In this document: one piece after another, positions 1-6,597 of the stretch
How positions within the stretch are numbered: the stretch's first letter is position 1
How the letters are laid out: the number at the start of each line of letters is the position of its first letter
NCBI GenBank assembly: GCA_018699075.1
Contig: JABIPV010000303.1
Span: 1-9,196 of the forward strand
Source: Kordiimonadaceae bacterium
GTDB lineage: Bacteria > Pseudomonadota > Alphaproteobacteria > Sphingomonadales > Emcibacteraceae
DNA: 9,196 nt
Direction of reading: 5' to 3'
Position numbers and translations under genes: made by a program
The notes under the pieces: generated by a model
Seen by the model: the letters and a program-made list of their open reading frames with translations, nothing else
What the model was told of the DNA's origin: nothing
Databases searched by the model: none

Positions 1-1
1 A

Positions 2-121
2 ACATGGTTTGGCCCCACTTTATGGAAAGGACGAAGAGGCTTTCGCATTAGCGTTTCATCACACACCACGACGGATCGTGATGTTGAAATTGCGCTTAAA
101 GCAATTCAAGATGCGCTTTAG
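2..121 (+). CDS. C-terminus of a PLP-dependent decarboxylase/aminotransferase-like enzyme (partial)
   Basis: The left edge cuts this gene, leaving 39 codons and a TAG stop. The readable tail contains TLWKGRRGFRISVSSHTTTD followed by an amphipathic last helix, RDVEIALKAIQDAL. The pattern of a Trp/Arg-rich strand, then R-I-S-V-S, a T-T-x-x-D turn and a final helix resembles the C-terminal small domain of group II pyridoxal-phosphate decarboxylases (aromatic amino acid decarboxylase type) and related fold-type I aminotransferases. The lysine that binds PLP lies outside the window, so substrate and reaction cannot be named. Its stop codon overlaps the stop of the convergent OsmC-family gene by 4 bp. 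Family placement is from memory of the motif and moderately secure; that this is a real coding end is more secure. Confidence 0.65.
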   Translation, partial: TWFGPTLWKGRRGFRISVSSHTTTDRDVEIALKAIQDAL

Positions 122-579
122 GTTTCAATAATTATTTCCGTTTTTACTGAATTGGCAATGAAGCATAATTCGTGGGCTTTGTGATGCAGAGTATCTATGT
201 CTTCTTGAGTAGGTTGATTATCGTCTGAAAAAGTTATTTTTGGCTTTAATGTTACTGTCGTCATGGCAATTTTACCGTGGCTTACTTTTTCTAAAACACC
301 TTCTGCATTGTCGATATATTCTTCAACAATATACTTTTTGCGTGATGCAAGGTCGAGGAAAAACAACATATGACAGCTAGAGAGGGAGGCAATAAAGGCC
401 TGTTCAGGATCAACGTTATCAGGATTTGAAAAAGGTAAGGGGACAATATGATGTGAAGCTGTTGCAGGCACCGTCACACCGCCGTCAAAATGCCAATGAT
501 GTTCACGGCTATATTTTTTGTCAATAAAATCTTCATCATCTTTTAGTGTCCAGGCGATTTTTGCATAATATAATGACAT
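118..579 (-). CDS. OsmC/Ohr-family peroxiredoxin-like protein
   Basis: This is a 153-residue cytoplasmic protein, the usual OsmC/Ohr length. The family reduces organic hydroperoxides through a reactive cysteine pair, usually recycled by lipoylated proteins or other dithiols. Both cysteines are present: Cys69 in the signature S-L-S-S-C-H-M-L-F-F-L, on the central helix, and Cys139 in H-E-L-C-F-I-A-N-S near the C-terminus. Glu59, in D-P-E-Q-A-F ten residues before the first cysteine, sits where the family has a conserved active-site Glu. The second motif reads CFIANS rather than the common C-P-[IVY]-S, so this is a divergent member and neither OsmC nor Ohr can be assigned. ATG at 577-579 is preceded by a purine-rich AAGGGAAA Shine-Dalgarno about 6-8 bases upstream. 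It diverges from the MazG-like gene across 66 bp and converges with the upstream PLP-enzyme gene. No OhrR-type regulator is visible. Confidence 0.9.
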   Translation of the reverse strand: MSLYYAKIAWTLKDDEDFIDKKYSREHHWHFDGGVTVPATASHHIVPLPFSNPDNVDPEQAFIASLSSCHMLFFLDLASRKKYIVEEYIDNAEGVLEKVSHGKIAMTTVTLKPKITFSDDNQPTQEDIDTLHHKAHELCFIANSVKTEIIIET

Positions 580-645
580 TTGTTTTTCCCTTTTTATAGG
601 GAGAGGTTATAAATGAAAAAGAGAATCTAATAAATAGGGAAATCC

Positions 646-1140
646 ATGAAAAATTATTTAAATGAAAGCGCACGTACGGCGTCAAACAGCTACTTCACTG
701 ATAAAGCAACAGAAGCAGAAGTGAAGGGAGCCTTTGAAACCTTCGCGGCTACTGGCGAAACACTTGACAATCAAAAGCGCCGTTTATTTTACGGCAAGGG
801 TGATGCGCTGACGGGCGGCGAAGTAGACGGATTTGCCATTAATGGCCTAAACGGAAATATTGTCCACGCCATTTACGGACTATGCACTGAAGCGGGTGAA
901 ATTAGTGAAGCCTTTTTAAAAGCTGCACAAACAGGCCAGTTTGATGAAGTGAATTTAAAAGAAGAAGCTGGCGATCTTCTTTGGTATCTTGCCATGCTTT
1001 TCCGTGAACTTGATACTGATTTCGAACAAGTAGCAACCACAAATATCAATAAATTAAAAGCACGCTTCCCAGAAAAATTCACCCAGGATAAAGCCTACAA
1101 CCGTGATCTTGATACTGAACGGGATATATTAGAGAGTTAG
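646..1140 (+). CDS. MazG-like nucleoside triphosphate pyrophosphohydrolase
   Basis: A 164-residue cytoplasmic protein of the all-alpha NTP pyrophosphohydrolase superfamily (MazG/dUTPase-2 type), which hydrolyses (d)NTPs to NMP plus pyrophosphate and usually removes damaged or excess nucleotides. The metal-binding signature E-x-x-E ... E-x-x-D is intact: T-E-A-G-E-I-S-E at residues 81-88 (Glu82, Glu85) and K-E-E-A-G-D-L-L-W-Y-L at 105-115 (Glu107, Asp110). The tail N-I-N-K-L-K-A-R-F-P-E-K-F-T is typical of small single-domain MazG-like proteins, including phage-type ones. The N-terminal 70 residues precede the catalytic core and probably form an extra helical element. ATG follows AGGGA at 636-640 with 5-base spacing. 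The preferred nucleotide cannot be read from sequence. Context with the OsmC gene hints at oxidised-nucleotide clean-up, but divergent orientation makes that weak. Confidence 0.88.
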   Translation: MKNYLNESARTASNSYFTDKATEAEVKGAFETFAATGETLDNQKRRLFYGKGDALTGGEVDGFAINGLNGNIVHAIYGLCTEAGEISEAFLKAAQTGQFDEVNLKEEAGDLLWYLAMLFRELDTDFEQVATTNINKLKARFPEKFTQDKAYNRDLDTERDILES

Positions 1141-1145
1141 GGTAA

Positions 1146-1174
1146 TTGACAAACTGGATAATTTTTTATAAAAT
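1146..1174 (+). promoter_or_regulatory. Sigma70-like promoter of the TlpA-like gene
   Basis: TTGACA at 1146-1151, a 17-base spacer and TAAAAT at 1169-1174: 6/6 and 5/6 matches to the -35 and -10 consensus at ideal spacing. The predicted start, near 1181, gives a leader of about 20 bases before the ATG at 1202. It lies just after the MazG-like stop codon, so the TlpA-like gene probably begins a new transcription unit. The surroundings are very A/T-rich, which makes chance -10 matches common; the exact -35 is the stronger evidence. Confidence 0.6.
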
Positions 1175-1177
1175 TAT
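1158..1177. repeat. A/T-only inverted repeat overlapping the -10 element
   Basis: ATAATTTT (1158-1165) and AAAATTAT (1170-1177) form a perfect 8-bp inverted repeat around a 4-base centre. In RNA it could be lengthened by a G-U and a G-C pair (1156-1157 with 1178-1179). No T-run follows, so it does not look like an intrinsic terminator. It spans the -10 hexamer of the TlpA promoter, where an operator could sit. All-A/T dyads arise easily by chance in such sequence. Confidence 0.35.
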
Positions 1178-1201
1178 TCTAACAGATTGGGGAGCATTTT
1201 A

Positions 1202-1726
1202 ATGCGTATATTATTTTCATTTATCTTTATTCTTTTTTCAATTAATTATTCAATTGCTGATGATGATGTCGTGGGCAAGCTTAAAATAGGCCAAATGATA
1301 CCTGAAGCACTTGGTGTGGATGTGGACGGAAATGAAATATTAGCCAGCAATTATCGTGGAAAAGTAATGGTCATTAGTTTTTGGGCTACTTGGTGTCCTC
1401 CTTGTAGAAAAGAACTTCCAATTATAGATAATTTACAAAAATTGGCTGGAGAAGAAAGACTAAAAGTTCTCGCCGTTAATTTTGGAGAAAAGAAAAGAAC
1501 TTTTAAAAAATTTACTGAAAAACTAGGTAAAGTAAACCTAGAGTTTACTCATGATAATAAAGGAAAAATTGGTAAAAAGACCTATGGAATCAAAGCCATT
1601 CCACACATGGTAATTGTTGACCATGAAGGTAAAATAGCTCAAGTCCATTCTGGTTATGGTGATGATACTGTTAATAATTTAGCTAATGAGATTAATTCTT
1701 TATTTAATAAAGCAACTACAGGCTAA
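1202..1726 (+). CDS. Exported TlpA/ResA-like thioredoxin-fold protein
   Basis: A 174-residue thiol-disulfide oxidoreductase of the TlpA/ResA/AhpC-TSA group, expected in the periplasm. Residues 1-19 are a signal peptide or N-terminal anchor (short Arg-containing n-region, hydrophobic core, possible cleavage after Y-S-I-A). The active site is F-W-A-T-W-C-P-P-C-R-K-E-L-P with Cys65 and Cys68; the cis-proline loop is K-A-I-P-H-M-V-I-V-D with Pro134. The region between holds the expected beta-alpha elements. ATG at 1202 is preferred over an in-frame TTG at 1187 because GGGGAG at 1189-1194 is correctly placed for it and the signal peptide then starts cleanly. Members of the family reduce apocytochrome c, copper proteins or other periplasmic thiols; none of those partners is nearby. 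The acylase after it has a single cysteine, so it is an unlikely disulfide client. By eye this gene is richer in A/T than its neighbours. Confidence 0.9.
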   Translation: MRILFSFIFILFSINYSIADDDVVGKLKIGQMIPEALGVDVDGNEILASNYRGKVMVISFWATWCPPCRKELPIIDNLQKLAGEERLKVLAVNFGEKKRTFKKFTEKLGKVNLEFTHDNKGKIGKKTYGIKAIPHMVIVDHEGKIAQVHSGYGDDTVNNLANEINSLFNKATTG

Positions 1727-1752
1727 TTAATACACCTCTTCCATTTCTATTC

Positions 1753-1804
1753 AAATCCGCATAAAGTATTTTCCTCATGAAGAAGGGAAGTGATATGCGG
1801 ATTT
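1753..1804 (+). promoter_or_regulatory. Possible start-codon-sequestering hairpin of the acylase mRNA
   Basis: A perfect 11-bp inverted repeat, AAATCCGCATA (1753-1763) with TATGCGGATTT (1794-1804), is separated by 30 bases. The right arm contains the acylase ATG (1795-1797), and the loop carries its Shine-Dalgarno AAGGGAAG (1783-1790). A run of five T follows the stem (1802-1806). If transcribed from upstream, the RNA could hide the start codon in a stem, as in RNA thermometers and other translational switches. The stem has only four G/C pairs and a long loop, so folding would be moderate in strength. The repeat is seen directly; the regulatory role is inference. Confidence 0.4.
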
Positions 1805-4197
1805 TTAGTTTGATATTGATTTTACTGTTCGCAAGAGAGGCTAATGCACAAGAAACTTTGACAGTGAATGTTGATGGATTAGCCTCTCCCGTTGAAATTA
1901 TAAAAGATAAATGGGGAGTATCGCATATTTATGCTGAAAACCAGCAGGACCTCTTTTTTGCTCAAGGCTATAATGCGGCCCGCGACCGTATGTTTCAATT
2001 TGAAATTTGGCGCCGTAAAGCCACTGGTACGCTTTCTGAAATTATGGGTGAAAAAGCACTTGCTCATGATAAAGGGGCAAGATTACTTCGCTTTCGCAAT
2101 GATTTAAAGGCGGAGATGGCCCACTATCACGAGGACGGGACAGAGATTATTCTATCTTTTGTTGCAGGTGTAAATGCTTACATAGCTGAAACAGAAGATA
2201 ATCCTGACTTACTATCTTTTGAATTTGATTTGCTTGGAATTAAACCGGGACTTTGGACACCGGAAATTGTCATTTCCCGCCATAATGCACTGACGCGCGG
2301 CATAAACAATGAAGTGATGCTGGCAAAAACCATTCATGCTATCGGTAGTGAAAAAACCCGCAAGATACTTCCTTTTGATCGTGATGCATATCTTGAGCCT
2401 TTTGAAGGTATAGATTTATCAAAAATCACTGATGAAATTACAGCCAGTTATCGGGCATCTAGAAGCCAACCTCAATTTGACCAAAGTGATTTGAAAAACC
2501 CACAAATGACGGAAGTGTTAAATCAACAAGTTGAACAATTTGATGAATATTTTTGGCATGACCCCATTGAAGGAATAAGTAATATTGGTAGTAACAATTG
2601 GGTAATATCGGGAAGTAAAACCAAAAGCGGCAAACCTATTATGGCCAATGACCCCCACCGTACAATTCAAAGCCCTTCATTGCGTTATATGGTGCATCTG
2701 AATGCTCCAGCGGTGGACGGTAAAAAAGGATGGAATGTTATCGGAGCAGGGGAGCCTGTTTTGCCAGGTGTTTCCATCGGTCATAATGAATTTGGAGCTT
2801 GGGGTCTAACGATTTTTCGCATAGATCAAGAAGATTTATATGTTTATGAAATTAACCCAGATAATCCTAATCAGTATCGTTACCAAGGCCAATGGAAAGA
2901 TATGGTGCTTGAAAACACAATTGTTAAGGTCAGGGGGCAAGGTGATGTTTCCACCACACTTAAATATTCAATACATGGTCCAGTAATATATGAAGATCCT
3001 GAAAATAACCTTGCTTACGGTCTTCGCGCGGCGTGGCTTGATATTGGTGCGACACCATACCTCGCCAGCTTGCGTATGGATCAGGCAACCACATGGGAAG
3101 AATTTCGTGAAGCCTGCAGTTTTTCCGGTCTTCCTGGTGAAAATATGATTTGGGCCGATAAGAAAGGCAATATTGGCTGGCAATCTGTGGGTTTAACACC
3201 CGTTCGTTTTGGCTGGGACGGTGGCTTACCAGTTCCCGGGGACGGCACATATGAATGGAATGGCTATGTTCCCATAAAATCAATGCCCCATACATCTAAC
3301 CCTTCAGCAGGATGGTACGGAACGGCTAATAATTATAATATTCCGGATGGTTATCCAAATATATTTGCCAGTTTTTATTCTGATCCTGCGCGCTCATTTC
3401 GTTTAAATGAAGTATTGAACGCTGCTAAAGATCACACTATTGAAGATAGTATGGCGCTACAATATGACACAAAATCAATGAACGCAGAAAAAATCACACC
3501 TTATATCGCCGAACTTCGCGTGCCACGAAAATTAAGGGACGCACAAAGACTGCTTAGCAATTGGGACCATATGATGGACCGTGAAAGTGTTGCCGCCGCC
3601 ATTTATGATAAATGGGAACTGGCGATGATATATGATTTAAGTTTGCGTGTTATTCCAATAGAGAAAGCAGATGGTCTTTCGGCCATATCACGGGTTAAAC
3701 TAACCGAATGGGTGCAAAACCCACCCGAGTTTGTATTTGGTAAAAATCCTGAAAAAACACGTGATCAGATTATGGTGAACAGTCTGAATATTGCTGTTGA
3801 TATACTTAGCGAAGATATTGGACCTGATATGTCTGATTGGGCATATGGTAAAGTTCATTTTGCAGAAATAGTACATCCTTTAAGTCACCTGCTTGATGAA
3901 GAAATGCAGCAACAAGTTAACATTGCGCCTTTACCTCGGGGCGGGGCTAGTAATACCTTAAACGCTAATCATGGTAATGGTCGTCAAAGTTCAGGTGCTA
4001 GCTTCCGTATGATCGTCGATACTGCCGACTGGGATAGTGCGGTAGGGACAAACGCGCCGGGCCAATCGGCTGACCCAAAAAGCTCTCATTATGCGGACCT
4101 GTTTGAAAATTGGAATAAGGGCGAATATTTTCCCATGTATTATTCAAAAAACAAAATATTAAAGGACGCCAGCGGCATAACTTTACTCCGGCCTTAA
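1795..4197 (+). CDS. Penicillin acylase-family N-terminal nucleophile amidohydrolase, exported
   Basis: An 800-residue precursor of the penicillin G acylase/AHL acylase family (Ntn hydrolases), which cleave amide bonds of N-acyl compounds in the periplasm after self-cleavage into alpha and beta chains. Residues 1-18 form a signal peptide ending A-N-A before Gln19. The alpha-chain region runs to about 250. The autocleavage site is G265-S266 in N-I-G-S-N-N-W-V-I-S-G, making Ser266 the nucleophile and new beta-chain N-terminus. Family landmarks follow: P-G-V-S-I-G-H-N (324-331), A-W-G-L-T, the G-T-A-N-N-Y-N motif around 509-515 (equivalent to the oxyanion Asn region of penicillin G acylase), and a C-terminal N-A-P-G-Q-S (753-758) with G-E-Y-F-P-M-Y-Y. 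Length is normal for the family. ATG at 1795 is preferred over 1777 because AAGGGAAG lies just upstream and the signal peptide starts there. The substrate (beta-lactam, acyl-homoserine lactone, N-acyl amino acid) cannot be decided. It may be co-transcribed with the TlpA-like gene 68 bp upstream. Confidence 0.93.
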   Translation: MRIFSLILILLFAREANAQETLTVNVDGLASPVEIIKDKWGVSHIYAENQQDLFFAQGYNAARDRMFQFEIWRRKATGTLSEIMGEKALAHDKGARLLRFRNDLKAEMAHYHEDGTEIILSFVAGVNAYIAETEDNPDLLSFEFDLLGIKPGLWTPEIVISRHNALTRGINNEVMLAKTIHAIGSEKTRKILPFDRDAYLEPFEGIDLSKITDEITASYRASRSQPQFDQSDLKNPQMTEVLNQQVEQFDEYFWHDPIEGISNIGSNNWVISGSKTKSGKPIMANDPHRTIQSPSLRYMVHLNAPAVDGKKGWNVIGAGEPVLPGVSIGHNEFGAWGLTIFRIDQEDLYVYEINPDNPNQYRYQGQWKDMVLENTIVKVRGQGDVSTTLKYSIHGPVIYEDPENNLAYGLRAAWLDIGATPYLASLRMDQATTWEEFREACSFSGLPGENMIWADKKGNIGWQSVGLTPVRFGWDGGLPVPGDGTYEWNGYVPIKSMPHTSNPSAGWYGTANNYNIPDGYPNIFASFYSDPARSFRLNEVLNAAKDHTIEDSMALQYDTKSMNAEKITPYIAELRVPRKLRDAQRLLSNWDHMMDRESVAAAIYDKWELAMIYDLSLRVIPIEKADGLSAISRVKLTEWVQNPPEFVFGKNPEKTRDQIMVNSLNIAVDILSEDIGPDMSDWAYGKVHFAEIVHPLSHLLDEEMQQQVNIAPLPRGGASNTLNANHGNGRQSSGASFRMIVDTADWDSAVGTNAPGQSADPKSSHYADLFENWNKGEYFPMYYSKNKILKDASGITLLRP

Positions 4198-4222
4198 CGC
4201 TGATTTTGTGTTTGGCTGATCA

Positions 4223-4241
4223 TTACATTGACCAAATGTAA
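4223..4241. repeat. 19-bp dyad, candidate operator
   Basis: TTACATT (4223-4229) and AATGTAA (4235-4241) form a perfect 7-bp inverted repeat with a 5-base centre, GACCA. A -35-like TTGACC is embedded in it (4228-4233). Size and symmetry suit the operator of a dimeric repressor such as a TetR- or GntR-type protein, but no regulator gene lies in the window. In RNA it would be a weak hairpin just before AGAGGG, so a translational role is the alternative. Confidence 0.4.
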
Positions 4242-4255
4242 GAGGGTGATATAAA
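4228..4255 (+). promoter_or_regulatory. Sigma70-like promoter ahead of the methyltransferase
   Basis: TTGACC (4228-4233), a 16-base spacer and TATAAA (4250-4255): each hexamer matches consensus at 5 of 6 positions. Initiation near 4262 would leave a leader of about 34 bases before the methyltransferase ATG. The -35 lies inside the 19-bp dyad, so a bound repressor would block polymerase. The promoter and the 14-codon leader ORF beginning at 4255 are partly competing readings, because this transcript would start downstream of the leader's ATG. Confidence 0.5.
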
Positions 4256-4299
4256 TGTTGTTTAATTTGGAAAATATAAAAAGTGACTTTAGTAAATGA
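4255..4299 (+). CDS. Possible 14-residue leader peptide coupled to the methyltransferase
   Basis: ATG at 4255 opens a 14-codon frame encoding MLFNLENIKSDFSK and ends at TGA 4297-4299, overlapping the methyltransferase ATG in an ATGA junction. AGAGGG at 4241-4246 is well placed (8 bases upstream), whereas the methyltransferase itself has no convincing Shine-Dalgarno of its own. The arrangement is what translational coupling looks like. The peptide shows no run of one regulatory amino acid and matches nothing I recognise. It would be made only from transcripts starting upstream, for example read-through from the acylase. Such short frames are common by chance. Confidence 0.25.
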   Translation: MLFNLENIKSDFSK

Positions 4300-4925
4300 C
4301 AGATAATAAACAACATATTGAAAATATAGAAGAAATTACCTTTAAAGATTATGGCGAGAAGGCGGATAGATTTTGGGATCGCACCAAAGATCATGATGTC
4401 AGCCAGAATTATGGTGCTTTTCTTGCTCCGTTTGAGGGCAGATCTGATTTGGATATACTTGATTTTGGTTGTGGGCCTGGTCGGGATATTATGTATTTTA
4501 AATCATTGGGTCATAATCCTGTCGGACTTGATGGCACGTTGGAATTTTGTCAAATGGCGAGGGAAAAGACACAATGTGAAGTCTTGCATCAATCCTTTAA
4601 TGATTTAGAGTTAAAAGATCATTCATTTGATGGGATTTTTGCTAATGCGTCTATGTTTCATGTTCCTAGTCACAATTTACATAACGTACTAACCGACCTT
4701 TGGAAGGCGTTGCGACCCGCGGGAGTATTATTCACGTCAAACCCGCGTGGTGACGAAGAGGGATGGTCAAATCCTGGTCGTTATGGCAATTTTATGCAAC
4801 TCGCGCAGAATAAACAATATTTGGATGCGGCGGGTTTTGAAATCATCGATCACTATTACCGTCCCCCGGGGCTGCCAATCGAAGAACAGAAATGGCTCGC
4901 TATCGTGGCAAAAGCAATAAAATAA
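4296..4925 (+). CDS. Class I SAM-dependent methyltransferase
   Basis: A 209-residue soluble protein with a Rossmann-fold methyltransferase core. Motif I is D-I-L-D-F-G-C-G-P-G-R-D (residues 53-64), which binds S-adenosylmethionine. The acidic residue closing strand 2 is Asp79 in V-G-L-D-G, and the post-I/II region F-D-G-I-F-A-N-A-S-M-F-H-V-P (111-124) resembles the UbiE/Methyltransf_11 group. The ends R-F-W-D-R-T-K-D-H-D-V-S-Q-N and H-Y-Y-R-P-P-G-L-P look like conserved signatures of a specific, poorly characterised subfamily. There are no transmembrane segments or signal peptide. An in-frame TAA sits immediately upstream of ATG 4296, so the frame cannot start earlier, and no other Met precedes motif I. 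No strong Shine-Dalgarno is visible; see the leader ORF and promoter entries. The methyl acceptor is unknown, and neighbours do not identify it. It converges with the serine hydrolase gene 59 bp downstream. Confidence 0.88.
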   Translation: MTDNKQHIENIEEITFKDYGEKADRFWDRTKDHDVSQNYGAFLAPFEGRSDLDILDFGCGPGRDIMYFKSLGHNPVGLDGTLEFCQMAREKTQCEVLHQSFNDLELKDHSFDGIFANASMFHVPSHNLHNVLTDLWKALRPAGVLFTSNPRGDEEGWSNPGRYGNFMQLAQNKQYLDAAGFEIIDHYYRPPGLPIEEQKWLAIVAKAIK

Positions 4926-4984
4926 ATTGAATATAGTATTGGTTAAAAATTGTCCGCAATGTTTAATAATTCAGGCATTTATAG

Positions 4985-6544
4985 CTAGCGATTAATTTTA
5001 TTGAAATCTAAATCCTGAAAATCATAACTAAAATCAGTTAGGGGAGAAATCGGCTTCATTTTAAGTCCCATAACCTTTCCTTCGAAATCAGTGCTGAACA
5101 TTGCATAAGCATCTGCGTTAAAGCTTCTATCATCCCAAATAACTTTAAAGGTGTTAAACTTAAACGGGGTCATTTTACCTCTTAATTTTTGCGATTTTGC
5201 GGCGGTAAAATATAACTCACCTTGTTTTTCATTAATGGTCACATCACCAAACCAAGGATCGCGGTAAGTCCCCATATAATCTTCTATTGGCAGTAACGAA
5301 GTGGCATCCGCATCTACGCTTTCTGCTTCGATGGTTGAATTGGCACGTGCAATATTATAATTTCTAATTTCCTCAAAACGCGCCGTCCAATCAACATTTC
5401 CAGTATCCAAATATGCTTGCATTATATTGTTCATTATTGCACGCATGGCAGAGCCATTTTCTTGGTTAGTAAGAACAACGATGCCAAGTTTTGTTTTTGG
5501 GATCATCACTATATATGTGACCATGCCAAGCAAGCCTCCAGTATGGGAAACCATTTTATATCCATGGTGATCACGTAATCTAAAACCAAGGCCATAAGCG
5601 GCAAAATTTGTATTGTGCCATTCTTTATCAGACTGGCTTACCCGTTGTATGGTCTGCGGTGTCCAAAGTTCGTCATGTTGCTTTTTGGAAAGTAAACCGC
5701 GGCCATTATCAAGATGCATATTCACCCATGTCATTAAGGCATCAGTGCTACATTGAAGGCCGCCAGCTGCGGCGATAACCATTGGTTCACCTAATTCTTG
5801 TAGTCGGCTCGCTTTTTTTAAGACACCATCAATTTCAACATGTGGTTCGGCGATGTTGTCATTTTTGTTTAATTTCGTAAGGTCCGCATAACAGCCTTTA
5901 TCCATACCTAGTTTTTTTATTATCCGTGACTGGACAAACTCTTCATAGGAAGAGCCGGAGGCAATTCCAACCACTTCACCTGCTATCACATATAGCAAAT
6001 TGTCATAAGCATATTCAGTGCGAAAGCCGCTTACCATTTTAAGATGACGTACATTTTGAATTATTTCCGCGCGGCTAACTTCGGTTGATGGCCAAAACAT
6101 CAGATCGCCCGCACCTAGCCCCATACCACTTCGGTGCGTAATTAGGTCACGTATGGTGAATTCCCGTGTTACCCATGGGTCCATCAGTCGAAAATTTGGT
6201 ATATAATCGATGACTTTATCATCCCAACCAATAATTCCATCATCGACAAGTAAAGCCAGCGCCGTTGTTGTAAATGCCTTACTGTTAGACGCGATTGCAA
6301 ACATTGTTTCTGGTTTTATGGGTGATTTATTACCAATTTCGCGAACGCCGTAGCCTTTTACATGCTCAATTTTACCGTCATTGATAATTCCCACAGCGAC
6401 ACCCGGAATGTTAAACGTTGTCATGGCTTTTTCGACAATTTGATCCAGCTCAGTTTCGATTAATGTACCAGCACTTAAAGGGGATAATGAACCTGTGAAT
6501 ATTAGAGCACTTAAAAAGGCAGTTTTAATGGATTGTATTGTCAT
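4985..6544 (-). CDS. Exported serine beta-lactamase-family hydrolase with C-terminal DUF3471-like domain
   Basis: A 519-residue protein of the serine beta-lactamase/D-alanyl-D-alanine carboxypeptidase (class C-like) superfamily, which includes esterases, peptidases and amidases as well as true beta-lactamases. Residues 1-25 are a signal peptide (hydrophobic core, end near L-S-A-G). The catalytic S-x-x-K is S-N-S-K with Ser86 and Lys89; the Y-x-N triad is Y-D-N at 180-182; the third motif is H-T-G at 334-336 (V-S-H-T-G-G), the form common in esterase-like members instead of K-T-G. L-I-T-H-R-S-G (134-140) is also typical. The tail from about 410 (E-D-Y-M-G-T-Y onward) resembles the DUF3471 domain seen after such hydrolases. 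ATG is preceded by GAGGTT. Cys218 and Cys265 are the only cysteines I see. It diverges from the TonB receptor gene over 190 bp. Resistance activity should not be assumed; peptide, ester or amide hydrolysis is at least as likely. Confidence 0.9.
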   Translation of the reverse strand: MTIQSIKTAFLSALIFTGSLSPLSAGTLIETELDQIVEKAMTTFNIPGVAVGIINDGKIEHVKGYGVREIGNKSPIKPETMFAIASNSKAFTTTALALLVDDGIIGWDDKVIDYIPNFRLMDPWVTREFTIRDLITHRSGMGLGAGDLMFWPSTEVSRAEIIQNVRHLKMVSGFRTEYAYDNLLYVIAGEVVGIASGSSYEEFVQSRIIKKLGMDKGCYADLTKLNKNDNIAEPHVEIDGVLKKASRLQELGEPMVIAAAGGLQCSTDALMTWVNMHLDNGRGLLSKKQHDELWTPQTIQRVSQSDKEWHNTNFAAYGLGFRLRDHHGYKMVSHTGGLLGMVTYIVMIPKTKLGIVVLTNQENGSAMRAIMNNIMQAYLDTGNVDWTARFEEIRNYNIARANSTIEAESVDADATSLLPIEDYMGTYRDPWFGDVTINEKQGELYFTAAKSQKLRGKMTPFKFNTFKVIWDDRSFNADAYAMFSTDFEGKVMGLKMKPISPLTDFSYDFQDLDFNKINR

Positions 6545-6597
6545 ATGAACCTCAGATTTTGTTTTTAATGATCAATAGAGTAATATGACAAACGTGA

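Noticed and set aside
1187..1201. Upstream TTG start adding five residues to the TlpA-like protein
   Set aside because: The TTG overlaps the GGGGAG Shine-Dalgarno that serves ATG 1202, and the signal peptide begins properly at 1202.
1777..1794. Upstream ATG adding six residues to the acylase
   Set aside because: It lacks a Shine-Dalgarno, while AAGGGAAG is correctly spaced for ATG 1795, where a compact signal peptide begins.
2960..3295. Minus-strand open frame of 111 codons inside the acylase gene
   Set aside because: It lies within a gene with clear family motifs, and its translation shows no domain or plausible composition; it is a shadow frame.
1202..4197. TlpA-like protein as a disulfide-handling partner for the acylase
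   Set aside because: The acylase has only one visible cysteine (Cys441), so it offers no intramolecular disulfide; adjacency alone is not enough.
4194..4394. Minus-strand open frame of 66 codons across the acylase-methyltransferase gap
   Set aside because: It overlaps the methyltransferase start and consists mostly of A/T-rich antisense codons; a hydrophobic look is expected from such composition.
4949..4960. ATTG-TCCG-CAAT hairpin between the convergent methyltransferase and hydrolase genes as a terminator
   Set aside because: The stem has only four pairs and no proper T-run follows, so it is too weak to call.
4985..6544. Calling the serine hydrolase an AmpC antibiotic-resistance enzyme
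   Set aside because: The third motif is H-T-G rather than K-T-G and a DUF3471-like tail is present, both common in esterase- or peptidase-like relatives; no AmpR-type regulator is adjacent.
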